From Oscillospiraceae bacterium UBA3851 (lineage in GTDB: Bacteria > Bacillota > Clostridia > Oscillospirales > Oscillospiraceae), in contig DGHJ01000024.1 of assembly GCA_002392625.1 (NCBI GenBank), positions 8,431-31,523 on the forward strand: a stretch of DNA of 23,093 nt, in the 5' to 3' direction. How positions within the stretch are numbered: the first letter of the stretch is position 1; the number at the start of each line of letters is the position of its first letter. The notes below the pieces were generated by a model. It searched no databases and was not told the origin of the DNA. It saw nothing but the letters and a program-made list of their open reading frames with translations. This document shows positions 14,901-22,485 of this stretch, piece after piece. The position numbers were made by a program, and so were the translations under genes.

Positions 14901-17900
14901 TTCACGGGGATGTCGAAGGAATCAACCAGTTCCTCCTTGCTGTTGATCACGGCAATATGGACTTTCTCCGGGCGCAGATACTCCTTCCCCTGGTCGCCTT
15001 CCCAGGTGACCCTGCCGGCAAGGTTGACATAGTCCGCTCCGGCCCAGGTGTTGACCAGGGTAAAGTGGATATTGCTGCTTCCGGCCCAGCTTTGGGACAC
15101 GGTGGTGTATTCCGCTTCCACCGAGGAGGTAAAGCCCTGGATCGGCTTTTCGACGATGGTGTATTCAAATTTATGGTAATCATTGCCTAAATAACCAAGG
15201 CGATACAGAGCGTCCCCCGCGCCGGTCGTTGTAATGTGGGCAGTACTCCACTCTGAGCCATCGTAGGTCAACTGCACATTACGAATGGGCTCCCCATCTC
15301 GGTATACTACCGCCTCCACCGCGTCGGGATAGATCGTCATGTCGTCCACATTGTCCCACCGTTTAGAAACGTCGATTTCCACAAAGCTCTGTTTCAGATA
15401 AACGACGGTATAAGCATAACATAGCTCGCCGGTAACTGAGGAGTGGTACATCGTCGGTTCCTTATAAAACCGCACCCAACCATCAATGTTATCCGTCTCA
15501 ATCGAGACATTCGGCAGCGGCGACGTGAATGTGTACTGCTGTGTGAACTTATTTCCCGGCGTCAAGGCAAAGCTGCCTTGACGCACACCGTTGGAGAGAA
15601 CGTTGCATTGGATTTCGCCCTGAAAATCCTCCGGGTCCTCAATGATGCACTGCACATACAATGAGGTTCGGTCCGGCGGCGTCCAATAGTTGACGATGTC
15701 GAGCCCATCATAGTACGCGACCCAGGGGGGCGAATTATAGATGCTGCCGGGCCACTCGCCGAAGTCCTCCCGGACGTAATAATTCGCACCCTCAACGATC
15801 CGATCATCGGTATAGCTCCAGGTCCAGACGGTGGAATATTCGAATTCGTCGGAACTGGAGTCTTCTATCTCATAGTCCGACCGATTTATCCGAAAAGAGT
15901 GAAGCCACGAGCCATTCGGATTGTAAATGGTGATTGTAACCCAATTGGGCTTAACCATAATGAAATCCAAACCATCATAGTCTCTGTACCATACCCATTG
16001 GATGGTACCGCTGATGGTATGGCTGTCATTATCTTTGTTGACGATCAAGGCAGAATAATCCCATTCATGGAACTGCTTGAGAGCCATGACAGGCTTCGTC
16101 ACAAAGTTTCCGAAGGGAACAACCTGAACCTGCTTTTGAACATCATACTCGTAAAGGAGCAGATCCGAGATGACAGAGCTGTTCAGCTCTGTGCCCATGA
16201 ACTGCATTTTGATTCCGCTGCGGTATTTCGGAACGGTGAAGGTGATGCTCCAATCGTTGTCCGCTGACACCTTTCCGATGGTCAGCGGCGCGTTTTCCAC
16301 GCTGTACAAATCCTCGCCGGTCAGGATACCTGCGCTCATCAGGTCCCGCAGACTGCTTCCGTTGCCGGAGAGCGGACGAAGCGCCGGGATCCATTCCATC
16401 GGAACAGATACCGAGGCAGCCGTGTAATTCCAACCATCCGCGGGCTTTTGCAGGAGGGCCAGCCAGACGCTGTCCGCCTTATTCTGTTGATTCTGAAGGA
16501 TCCATTGCTTATTCAGGGTCACATCCACCGCGGCGGTCTCTGTAATACGAATGGTCAGCTTGTCGTCCGTCTGGGTCGAAGAATAATTTACGATGAATTT
16601 TCCATCGTCGCTGCGCTCCGCCACATCCGCCACCGAGATGAAGCCGTTGACCGCATGGATCACAGAGCCGTTTTCCAAAACGGGTTCAAGATTTTTGCCC
16701 AGAACGACGGCGCGATATTCTATCAGGTACGCGCTTTGATCGATGATGGCATATTTCGGGCCGGTATAGTCCGCAGAAATACCGTCCTGGCCGTTGAACA
16801 AATAGGTTTTCACCGTCTGCCATGTGCCCGTGGCTTCGTTCCTGGCCTGCAGGCCAACTCGGGTAGCTTTGGGACGATCCTTGCCCTGAATGTCAGCGAC
16901 CAAATTGTAGTCAATGTGTATCTCAACCTTTTCGTCCTGGGAGAGAACAATCGGGACCGTTTCGTTTACCCCCTGCACCATGTCGGAAGGCTGTATACCG
17001 GAACCCCTCAGCCTGGCATCACCGATTTCCAGCTCCGCCAGGATCGTATATCTGTAATTCGGCTGATATGCCAAATACAGGCTGGCTCTTCCGCCAAGAG
17101 TCCAGCACGTTGCCAAAGTGGCAGCAATCGGATCCGGCGCGGTATACTTGGTGGCCCGCACCTCGCAGTCCCCATTTGCCCTTTCCGTCATTGCGACGTC
17201 CATCCACACAGTCACGGGAACCTTGTAAAGCTTATGGGGACAGGGTCCGCTCAGAAAATGGTCTTCGAAGGTAAGTGAATTGTAGCTTTCCCTCTCGGCG
17301 ACCGTTTTTTCTTCGGTGTCGCCGAAATGGTAGTCCCAATCATCAAAGTACAGATCGATCCTGCCGGAGAATGAGGTTTTCTTGACCTCCTTGATTTTCA
17401 GACTGATGCAGCCGGGAGATCCCTGTTTCGCACAGCTGTGGACCATCGGAGCCGTCCCGATATCGGAATTGGAAAACGTATCCTTCTCGTGCCTGGCGGT
17501 GAAGTAGCAGCCGCCGTACTGATCCAGATTCATGGTCAGAACAGGGCCGAAATCGATGTTGATGAACCAAACGTGGAAATGAATATCAAGATACGTGCCG
17601 TGAATGTAGAAATAGGTACCCAGATAAAAATGGATGTCCTTGTTATAATCCGCTTCATTCAGGACCTCCAGCTCGGTGATCGTCGTGGGATTCTTAAAGC
17701 TGATGCTCGGTGTTTTGAGGAGGTTTGCGGTATAAGTCAGATCCGAAGCGATCGTTCCCTTGATCCGCATCGGAACATCGTCGTCAAACTGGGCCTGAAG
17801 ATTATAGACCGATTGAAAGTCAAAGAATATCATGGGCACGGTGATGGAAGCAATGTACGCCGTTTCCCTGCCGTTGGTGCGGCCGGTTGTTTCAATTTCA

Positions 17901-18859
17901 AAGCCGAGGTCGACCCGCAGATTGAGGGCCATCTCGAACTTCAGCTTCCAGATATTGATGGTCGTTGTGGCAGTCGGCAACGAGGGCAGAAAGCTCGTGA
18001 TCTTACCGCTCCAGTTCGTTCCCTCGATATTTTGTTTGTAATCAAAGCCGAGGGCGCGGGTATCGGAGGGCAATGCCTTGGACGCGTCGGCGGTAATCTC
18101 CATCTCTCCGTCGGAAAACACCTCCGTGAGGAAGATATCCTCCGTGTTCTTCAGGGGAACGACCAGCTCCTCTCCGTCATAGAACCACTCGCCGCCGAAC
18201 ACCAGAATGTCGTCGCAGGTGATGTTCTCACCGAGAAAAACCAGACCCGTCCTGTCCTTGAGCAGGTCTGCGGGAATCGCGGGAGAGACATAGGCCGTCG
18301 TGCCATCCTCCGAGCGCCGAACCTGATAGCCCTGGCTGTCTTTTTCAGAGAAAATAAGGAAGCTGTCCCGGTAGACAAGATAGTTTTTCTCCGCATCATC
18401 CTCATCCTGCAGGAACCTCAGCCGCAGGGTGCCCTCATAATAGGAGGCCTCGTGGCATTCGGTGGGATAGGCCTGCAAATACGCCTCCCGCTGCTCCGGA
18501 TCTTCACGCAGCTCATTGAACGCGTTGGCGAAGACCTCGCCGACGATATTGCTTGTCCGGGAAACCACCGTCACCTCCACTTCCCCCATGGGCTCCTGGG
18601 TGGGCGTCTCCGGCTCCTCCGGTCCGGCTTCCGTCACGGCAACAGGCTCAGTTTCCGTCACGGTTACAGGCTCAGTTTCTGTCACGGTTACAGGCACGGT
18701 TTCCGTCACGGTTACAGGCTCAGTTTCCGTCACGACTGCCGACTCGGTTTCCGGCTCCTGTGCTGCTTGTTCCGCAAAGACGGCGCCGGGCAGCATGGTG
18801 CACACCATGCACAGCATCAGCAAAAGGCTGAGAATTCTTCTGGACAATTTCGTTTTCAT
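11984..18859 (-). CDS. Giant secreted Cna-B-type repeat protein (2291 residues)
   Basis: This is a probable extracellular adhesin or matrix protein. The start at 18859 has AAGGAG 8 nt upstream. A classical signal peptide ends near AVFA (29), followed by an 8-residue TETEPVTV repeat (about 44-77). Residues 100-650 are an unrecognised beta-rich region. From about 770 on, Cna-B-like beta-sandwich domains follow. Intramolecular isopeptide candidates include Lys784 (LNKQW), Lys1166 (SKRWDN), Lys1517 (EKEWD), Lys1974 and Lys2073 (both KIWKDDEE), with partner Glu in YTIVE, YVVSE and YTIAE and Asn in ITN, LINTW and VINTK. The last domain (about 2154-2240, LPAGEYTVTEES) is DUF5979-like. There is no LPXTG, no terminal membrane helix and no nearby sortase. 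It is co-transcribed with the upstream TasA-like gene (19-bp gap). Confidence 0.9.
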   Translation of the reverse strand: MKTKLSRRILSLLLMLCMVCTMLPGAVFAEQAAQEPETESAVVTETEPVTVTETVPVTVTETEPVTVTETEPVAVTEAGPEEPETPTQEPMGEVEVTVVSRTSNIVGEVFANAFNELREDPEQREAYLQAYPTECHEASYYEGTLRLRFLQDEDDAEKNYLVYRDSFLIFSEKDSQGYQVRRSEDGTTAYVSPAIPADLLKDRTGLVFLGENITCDDILVFGGEWFYDGEELVVPLKNTEDIFLTEVFSDGEMEITADASKALPSDTRALGFDYKQNIEGTNWSGKITSFLPSLPTATTTINIWKLKFEMALNLRVDLGFEIETTGRTNGRETAYIASITVPMIFFDFQSVYNLQAQFDDDVPMRIKGTIASDLTYTANLLKTPSISFKNPTTITELEVLNEADYNKDIHFYLGTYFYIHGTYLDIHFHVWFINIDFGPVLTMNLDQYGGCYFTARHEKDTFSNSDIGTAPMVHSCAKQGSPGCISLKIKEVKKTSFSGRIDLYFDDWDYHFGDTEEKTVAERESYNSLTFEDHFLSGPCPHKLYKVPVTVWMDVAMTERANGDCEVRATKYTAPDPIAATLATCWTLGGRASLYLAYQPNYRYTILAELEIGDARLRGSGIQPSDMVQGVNETVPIVLSQDEKVEIHIDYNLVADIQGKDRPKATRVGLQARNEATGTWQTVKTYLFNGQDGISADYTGPKYAIIDQSAYLIEYRAVVLGKNLEPVLENGSVIHAVNGFISVADVAERSDDGKFIVNYSSTQTDDKLTIRITETAAVDVTLNKQWILQNQQNKADSVWLALLQKPADGWNYTAASVSVPMEWIPALRPLSGNGSSLRDLMSAGILTGEDLYSVENAPLTIGKVSADNDWSITFTVPKYRSGIKMQFMGTELNSSVISDLLLYEYDVQKQVQVVPFGNFVTKPVMALKQFHEWDYSALIVNKDNDSHTISGTIQWVWYRDYDGLDFIMVKPNWVTITIYNPNGSWLHSFRINRSDYEIEDSSSDEFEYSTVWTWSYTDDRIVEGANYYVREDFGEWPGSIYNSPPWVAYYDGLDIVNYWTPPDRTSLYVQCIIEDPEDFQGEIQCNVLSNGVRQGSFALTPGNKFTQQYTFTSPLPNVSIETDNIDGWVRFYKEPTMYHSSVTGELCYAYTVVYLKQSFVEIDVSKRWDNVDDMTIYPDAVEAVVYRDGEPIRNVQLTYDGSEWSTAHITTTGAGDALYRLGYLGNDYHKFEYTIVEKPIQGFTSSVEAEYTTVSQSWAGSSNIHFTLVNTWAGADYVNLAGRVTWEGDQGKEYLRPEKVHIAVINSKEELVDSFDIPVNGDGTYKKELLPGRDQQGNPLSYSLLESHVTGYSTSYSHPSYDEDSRSWTVNVINRLTGYYPVTVKKTVEGNPTEGEEEYIFKVRPKAEGDSEGQEFPAPLTEELRITGAGETKAGFLIDEDGLYLYAIQEEKGENENCVYDEKEKQILILRTTDSDTGEVSFKSWVGEDGEDMIPTNGNTSDRVIFTNVYPTVTIEKEWDIDLEKHDRPDSIQVVVQKKSGDTWKTVKLVELSGDNDWKANIFVDGIGGDGAEFRVRELKEETALQELGGKLRDLINQGKDKYDEWLNRLKTEGKTYWDGLPEGIRNAADQGYDKLLDKLNATPQTLYDKLMEQLDFACAEGRIVYDEDDDEVKGKDGDDKPETNAVTYHVGAYASVLSGGTEDAHVTKYSVSYDRDGNTFTITNKAILEIDVIKRWITIGGEDVISLNGDDIPDSAWLVLMCKPKAGALDNAADLAGSLGVDLGSVLSYEFPVINPEEGGKDILTTLSELTIGVDVSIIGKLAEKIFGVKIPTVAMDKADEDSHWKATFVVSKYNMGIPMEYKGAELSSEVIRQIVKYITKVDIPVSFNPFDKYISIPTKAIRTFMGITDPGDLLDFSKLAGAALEKVKSLTMDDIKDFGPSTLLDDWHLMANVINIQITWDSEDDNTLRGAKIWKDDEEAKRPDTLTIHIKDGDKDIEGSPIELKKADFEGQDEWTWSLELPEDADEDATYVVSEEYPEDYEYKDDYTCETDGYDLINTWHKDRFTISGQKIWKDDEEENRPETITIRLLADGQEVASAVTSKAGEWKYSFPDQPKTKDGKAIVYTIAEDPVEGYKTSYDGYNVINTKVAEGKLVLHISRTAADAWKEQTFVFRIEGAQTEAVESGDQAGISLRVMVTLAPDATEGSVTVAGLPAGEYTVTEESDWSWRYNASISRAFSAEDPAASHGENALTAGKVRISSGMVTQAFFEAKRTAPYWLHNCGDDQAVK
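18642..18737. repeat. Four 24-bp tandem repeats in the N-terminal linker
   Basis: Four copies of a 24-bp unit starting ACAGGCTCAGTTTCCGTCAC (plus-strand view) differ by one to three bases. They encode the 8-residue TETEPVTV stalk just after the signal peptide of the giant protein. The unit keeps frame, so copy number could vary by slippage without breaking the gene. Confidence 0.9.
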
Positions 18860-18878
18860 TCTCCCATCTCCTTCCCGA

Positions 18879-19976
18879 TCACTTGCTGATGGTCATGTCT
18901 TCGTCCACTGTACAGCCCCAGGCGTCGGTGACGGCGGGGACGTCGTTCTCGTCCGTGGTGCCGGCACACTGGATCGCCTCCGCCGCCATGTCGGCCACCA
19001 GCTCGCAGCCCTCCGGCGCCGTGCCGGTCCGGGTCAGGCCGTTCAGGAGCGCCGTGGTGCTCTGCCCGCTCTCCACGGGGCTGGCGTAGTAGAAATATCC
19101 GTCGGAGCCCTTGCTCCATCCCTCGCCCGGCGTGAAGCTGTAATCCGTGCTCTCCTCCGGCGCGACGGCCAGCAGCTCGCCGGCTTCGTTGCGCCAGTTG
19201 ACCGTGACGGTGGCCCGGATATAGACGGAATAGCCCGTGTCCCCCACGGTGACGGCAGAATCGCTGACCGTGAAGGTCGCGTCCGGCGCCAGCGTGTAGG
19301 CGTCCTCCACACCGTTGCCGATCCCCTTCGGGTCGAAGCACTCGGCGGCAGTCTTGTCCGTCTTGGCCCGGCAGAGGTAGGGATAGAAGGAGAGCTTCTT
19401 CCCCTCCCAGGATGCCGTGGGCAGCAGCTTGTGGCTGACCGTGACGGTGTCTTTCTTCAGAAGCGGGATCTCAATGGGGGCGTCCTCGTCCGGGGTCTCG
19501 TCCGCCCCTTCGTCCCTGCCGGTGGAATCGTCCACGGTCTCCTTGTAGGCGTAGACTGTGCCGTCCTTTGGGCCGGTGACGCCTTCCAGCTTTTTCCAGT
19601 CGTCGGTCAGGGCAAAGGCGACATTGTCGTCGGACAGCCCGTCCACCACCTCCACGTACAGGTAAGCGGGCGCGGCGGTTTTGCCCTGGATCCGCACGAA
19701 GACGTCCCGGGGCGCGTCGACGCCGGGCATGAGCACGTAGGCGTTGGCGGCAGTCTCCCCGCTCAGGAGAGTATAAACGCCGTCGGCGCCACGCTGCACC
19801 TCATGCTCGATACAGGCCAGGCTTTCGGCCAGGGTGGGATCGTAATAGATCGTGCCGTGTACGGCCACCTCCTGCCGGTACTTGGCGGAGACCCCTGCGC
19901 CAATGCCCGCCGCGGCCACCAGCAGCACCGCCGCCCCAATCAAAATAACGGCGCGCAATCTGACAGGCTTTCTCAT
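18879..19976 (-). CDS. Secreted TasA/SipW-substrate-like protein with two similar halves
   Basis: This is a 365-residue secreted protein, first gene of the surface operon. The start at 19976 (MRKPVRLRAVILIG) has AAAAGGAG about 8-9 nt upstream; a longer frame from 20015 lacks a ribosome site. A hydrophobic signal segment (10-30) ends in GAGVSAKYRQE, the pattern of SipW-processed TasA/camelysin-like proteins. Two halves share a motif. Half 1 has ALTDDWKKLEG then GTVYAYKE (about 122-146). Half 2 has SFTPGEGWSKG then GYFYYASPVESGQSTTALL (about 280-311), with AAEAIQCAG and VTDAWG near the end. TasA-like proteins build extracellular fibres. No membrane anchor or SipW peptidase is seen in the window. 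The family call is pattern-based and moderate. Confidence 0.8.
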   Translation of the reverse strand: MRKPVRLRAVILIGAAVLLVAAAGIGAGVSAKYRQEVAVHGTIYYDPTLAESLACIEHEVQRGADGVYTLLSGETAANAYVLMPGVDAPRDVFVRIQGKTAAPAYLYVEVVDGLSDDNVAFALTDDWKKLEGVTGPKDGTVYAYKETVDDSTGRDEGADETPDEDAPIEIPLLKKDTVTVSHKLLPTASWEGKKLSFYPYLCRAKTDKTAAECFDPKGIGNGVEDAYTLAPDATFTVSDSAVTVGDTGYSVYIRATVTVNWRNEAGELLAVAPEESTDYSFTPGEGWSKGSDGYFYYASPVESGQSTTALLNGLTRTGTAPEGCELVADMAAEAIQCAGTTDENDVPAVTDAWGCTVDEDMTISK

Positions 19977-20040
19977 ATCCAACACGCTCCTTTTCGGCCA
20001 TATGTATACAATCATCCATTATCCATTGTTTGATTTGTGT

Positions 20041-20074
20041 ATAATACCCTACGCTGTCCAACAGATGTCCAACA
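20041..20074 (-). promoter_or_regulatory. Promoter with twin operator for the surface operon
   Basis: Read on the minus strand: TGTTGGACA, TC, TGTTGGACA, an 8-bp spacer (GCGTAGGG), then the -10 box TATTAT at 20046-20041. The start codon of the TasA-like gene lies about 58 nt beyond the expected transcription start. The repeats have an 11-bp period, cover the -35 position, and no good -35 hexamer is present, as expected for an activator-dependent promoter. The same layout occurs at 21525-21558. Confidence 0.85.
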
Positions 20075-20143
20075 AGTTTCACAAAAAAAGGCAGGCAGCC
20101 CGGCACGATATCCCCGTTGAGGCTGGAAAATAAAGGGGGACTG

Positions 20144-20152
20144 TGATATACT
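20144..20152 (+). promoter_or_regulatory. Candidate extended -10 for the sensor kinase gene
   Basis: TGATATACT gives a TGN extended -10 with TATACT about 80 bp before the kinase start. No convincing -35 is seen, and the TGTTGGACA operator is absent here. The call is weak. Confidence 0.35.
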
Positions 20153-20178
20153 CAACCGAGCTGTAGCGATTTGATAAG

Positions 20179-20208
20179 CTCCTGAGGCGCCGCCATAGGG
20201 CGCCGGAG
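20179..20208 (+). other. Leader hairpin before the sensor kinase
   Basis: GGCGCC (20186-20191) pairs with GGCGCC (20199-20204), and CTCC/GGAG extends the stem past a 3-nt bulge. It lies in the leader just before the kinase ribosome site, so it may influence translation. No T-run follows. Confidence 0.5.
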
Positions 20209-20231
20209 GGGCCGAGGGGAGGAATGCTGCT

Positions 20232-21506
20232 GTGCTTACCTATATCGCACAAGGAGAGCTTGTGCCCGTTATTACGCTGTTGCTGGAGATCGTCGGCCTG
20301 CTGCTGGTGGTCTTCATCGACCCCTATATCAAGCGGTCACACAGGCGGATCATGCTGATCAACATCGCGCTGATCGGTTCGTTGCTTGTTCAAGACCTGC
20401 TCAACGACTATCTTTCGATATTCGGCGACATTCCGCCCCTGCGAACGGTCGTCTCCATATACGGCTACGCCGTTCGGCCGGTGGTCCTGCTGTTGTTCTG
20501 TTATTTCATCGGCGAGGAGAGGAGGACTGTGTTCCTTTGGGCGCTCACGGGCATCAATGCGCTGATCCACCTCACCGCGCTTTTCAGTCGCGTTTGCTTC
20601 TATATTTCCGAATCAAACCATTTCTATCGCGGCACCCTCGGGTACAGCAGTCATGTCACCAGCGCGATGATCCTTTTGTATCTGGTGTGGCTGAGCTTGA
20701 AGGTGGAAACGGACCGGAAGGGTTTGCAGAGCATCGTCCCGGTGTTCAACGGAGCAACGATCATCGTCGCCGTTTTGCTGGATACTTTTATCGTCCAAAC
20801 CCAGATGGGGATCACTTTTTTGTCGATCGCCATGGTAAACAGCGCCCTTTTCTACTATATCTGGCTGCACCTGCAGTTCGTCCGCGATCACGAGAATGCA
20901 CTGATGGCGGAGCAGCGCATCAGGATCATGATGTCCCAGATCCAGCCCCATTTCCTCTATAACACGCTCTCCTCCATCCAGGCGCTTTGCCTCTCCGACC
21001 CGGAGAAGGCCTTTGACGTGACGGAGAGGTTCGGAACGTATCTGCGGCAGAACATCGACTCCCTCGACCAGCCCCAGCTGATCCCGTTTGCGAAGGAGCT
21101 GGAGCACACACGTATCTATTCCGAGATCGAGACGATCCGTTTCCCCTCTATCCGCATCGAATATGACACGCCGGATACGGCCTTCTCGATCCCCGCGCTG
21201 ACCGTGCAGCCACTCGTGGAAAACGCGATCCGCCACGGCGTGCGCGGCGTCGAAAACGGCGTCGTCCGCGTTTCGTCGAAATTGGTCGGGGGGTATCACG
21301 AAATCACCATCAGCGACAACGGCAAGGGCTTTGACGCCGCCGCCTCCGAGGCTTCCGGCGGAACGCATATCGGCATCCGCAACGTGCGGGAGCGGATCGA
21401 GAAAATGTGCAGCGGCACGCTGACAGTTGAAAGCGTCATCGGTTCGGGAACGACGGTCACGATCCGCATAAGCGTTGCGGGCGGTGCCAAGCAGACGCGA
21501 TCCTGA
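20232..21506 (+). CDS. LytS/His_kinase-family membrane sensor histidine kinase
   Basis: This is a 424-residue sensor of a two-component system. The start is GTG at 20232 with AGGGGAGGA 8 nt upstream; an ATG at 20224 is out of frame. The first about 215 residues hold roughly seven membrane helices, a 7TM-type sensor without a large external domain. The phospho-acceptor is His240 in QIQPHFLYNTLSSIQ, the hallmark of the LytS/YpdA His_kinase class. The ATP-binding domain shows Asn331 (LVENAIRHGV), DNGKGF (362-367) and GIRNVRERIE (381-390). It lies divergently from the secreted-protein operon and upstream of the response regulator. Its signal is unknown; a small or membrane-soluble ligand is plausible from the topology. 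Confidence 0.92.
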   Translation: MLTYIAQGELVPVITLLLEIVGLLLVVFIDPYIKRSHRRIMLINIALIGSLLVQDLLNDYLSIFGDIPPLRTVVSIYGYAVRPVVLLLFCYFIGEERRTVFLWALTGINALIHLTALFSRVCFYISESNHFYRGTLGYSSHVTSAMILLYLVWLSLKVETDRKGLQSIVPVFNGATIIVAVLLDTFIVQTQMGITFLSIAMVNSALFYYIWLHLQFVRDHENALMAEQRIRIMMSQIQPHFLYNTLSSIQALCLSDPEKAFDVTERFGTYLRQNIDSLDQPQLIPFAKELEHTRIYSEIETIRFPSIRIEYDTPDTAFSIPALTVQPLVENAIRHGVRGVENGVVRVSSKLVGGYHEITISDNGKGFDAAASEASGGTHIGIRNVRERIEKMCSGTLTVESVIGSGTTVTIRISVAGGAKQTRS

Positions 21507-21524
21507 TGTGTATGCAGGCTCCTT

Positions 21525-21558
21525 TGTTGGACATTTGTTGGACAGAAGTCATTATACT
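21525..21558 (+). promoter_or_regulatory. Promoter with twin operator for the response regulator
   Basis: TGTTGGACA (21525-21533), TT, TGTTGGACA (21536-21544), an 8-bp spacer (GAAGTCAT), then TATACT (21553-21558). Repeat sequence, 11-bp period and 8-bp distance to the -10 equal those of the surface-operon promoter at 20041-20074. It lies in the 142-bp gap between kinase and regulator, so the regulator probably has its own activated promoter. Confidence 0.85.
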
Positions 21559-21594
21559 ATACAAAACTGGGAGCGAATGAAAAAGAAGGAGATT

Positions 21595-21632
21595 TCTATA
21601 TCAGCAATCGGATCCCGCTTGGCTGATATAGA
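21595..21632 (+). other. Leader stem-loop upstream of the response regulator
   Basis: TCTATATCAGC and GCTGATATAGA form a perfect 11-bp stem with a 16-nt loop. It lies between the predicted promoter and the ATG at 21649. CGGATC/GATCCG (21609-21614 / 21631-21636) could pair instead, so two forms are possible. An unused AAGGAG lies just before it (21586-21591). Confidence 0.5.
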
Positions 21633-21648
21633 TCCGTATGGATGTCAT

Positions 21649-22464
21649 ATGAGGATAATCTGTGTAGATGACGAGCCGCTGATTCTGAACATGACGGTGG
21701 AGCTGTGTGAGAAGCTGCCGCAAGGTCCGAATGTCACGGGATTTTTACGGGCGAATGACGCCCTTTCCTGGCTGAAGGATCACGCGGCGGATATCGCGCT
21801 GCTGGATATCAACCTGCCCGATATGCACGGTCTGGAGCTGGCCGCCAGGATCCGGGAGATCGATCCCACCACGGCGATCATTTTCCTCACCGGTTATTCG
21901 GAATACGCGGTGGACGCATTCAAGCTGCATGCGTCGGGCTATCTGATGAAGCCCGTCAACAAGCTGCGCCTGGCCGAGGAGATCGAGCACGCGTGGAGGC
22001 AGCGCGCCGCCGCCGCGGAAGATGCCGTGAACACGCGGATTTCGGCGCGCACCTTCGGTGAATTTGATCTGTTCGTAGATGAAAAGGCGGTCTCGTTCCC
22101 CCGCTCCAAGGCCAAGGAGCTGCTGGCTTATCTCATCGACCGCCAGGGCGGCGGTATCACAAGAGCGGCTGCTTCCTCGGTGCTTTGGGAGAATTCGCTG
22201 TACGATCGCTCCATGCAAAAACAGCTGGACGTGATCATCCGCTCGCTCCGCTCGGCCCTGGAGGCGGTGGGGGCGCAGGATATTTTTGAAATCAAGAACG
22301 GGATCATGCGTGTGATACCGGAAAAGCTTGACTGCGACCTGTATCGCTTTCTCTCCGGTGACGCCGTCGCGGTCAATTCCTACCGTGGAGAGTACATGAG
22401 CGCCTACTCCTGGGCCAACATGACCGAGGCCTTTCTCACCCGGACGCAGACCAGGACGAAGTAG
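21649..22464 (+). CDS. Response regulator with SARP-like winged-helix output
   Basis: This is a 271-residue transcription factor, partner of the adjacent kinase. The receiver domain (1-118) has acidic residues Asp7-Asp8 (CVDDEP), phospho-site Asp53 (LLDINLPDMHG), Thr81 and Lys101 (YLMKPVNK). The output domain starts at about 132 (ISARTFGEFDLFVDEKAVSF) and continues through SKAKELLAYLIDRQGGGITR and QLDVIIRSLRSALEA. This is the winged helix of SARP-type regulators, with only the start of a BTAD region (YRGEYMSAYSWA) at the end. The start at 21649 fits the receiver fold but has a weak ribosome site; ATG 21577, in frame, would add 24 residues but sits very close to the predicted transcription start. 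It likely activates the surface operon and itself through TGTTGGACA repeats. Confidence 0.9.
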   Translation: MRIICVDDEPLILNMTVELCEKLPQGPNVTGFLRANDALSWLKDHAADIALLDINLPDMHGLELAARIREIDPTTAIIFLTGYSEYAVDAFKLHASGYLMKPVNKLRLAEEIEHAWRQRAAAAEDAVNTRISARTFGEFDLFVDEKAVSFPRSKAKELLAYLIDRQGGGITRAAASSVLWENSLYDRSMQKQLDVIIRSLRSALEAVGAQDIFEIKNGIMRVIPEKLDCDLYRFLSGDAVAVNSYRGEYMSAYSWANMTEAFLTRTQTRTK

Positions 22465-22485
22465 TGCTGAAATGAGAGGTTCATC

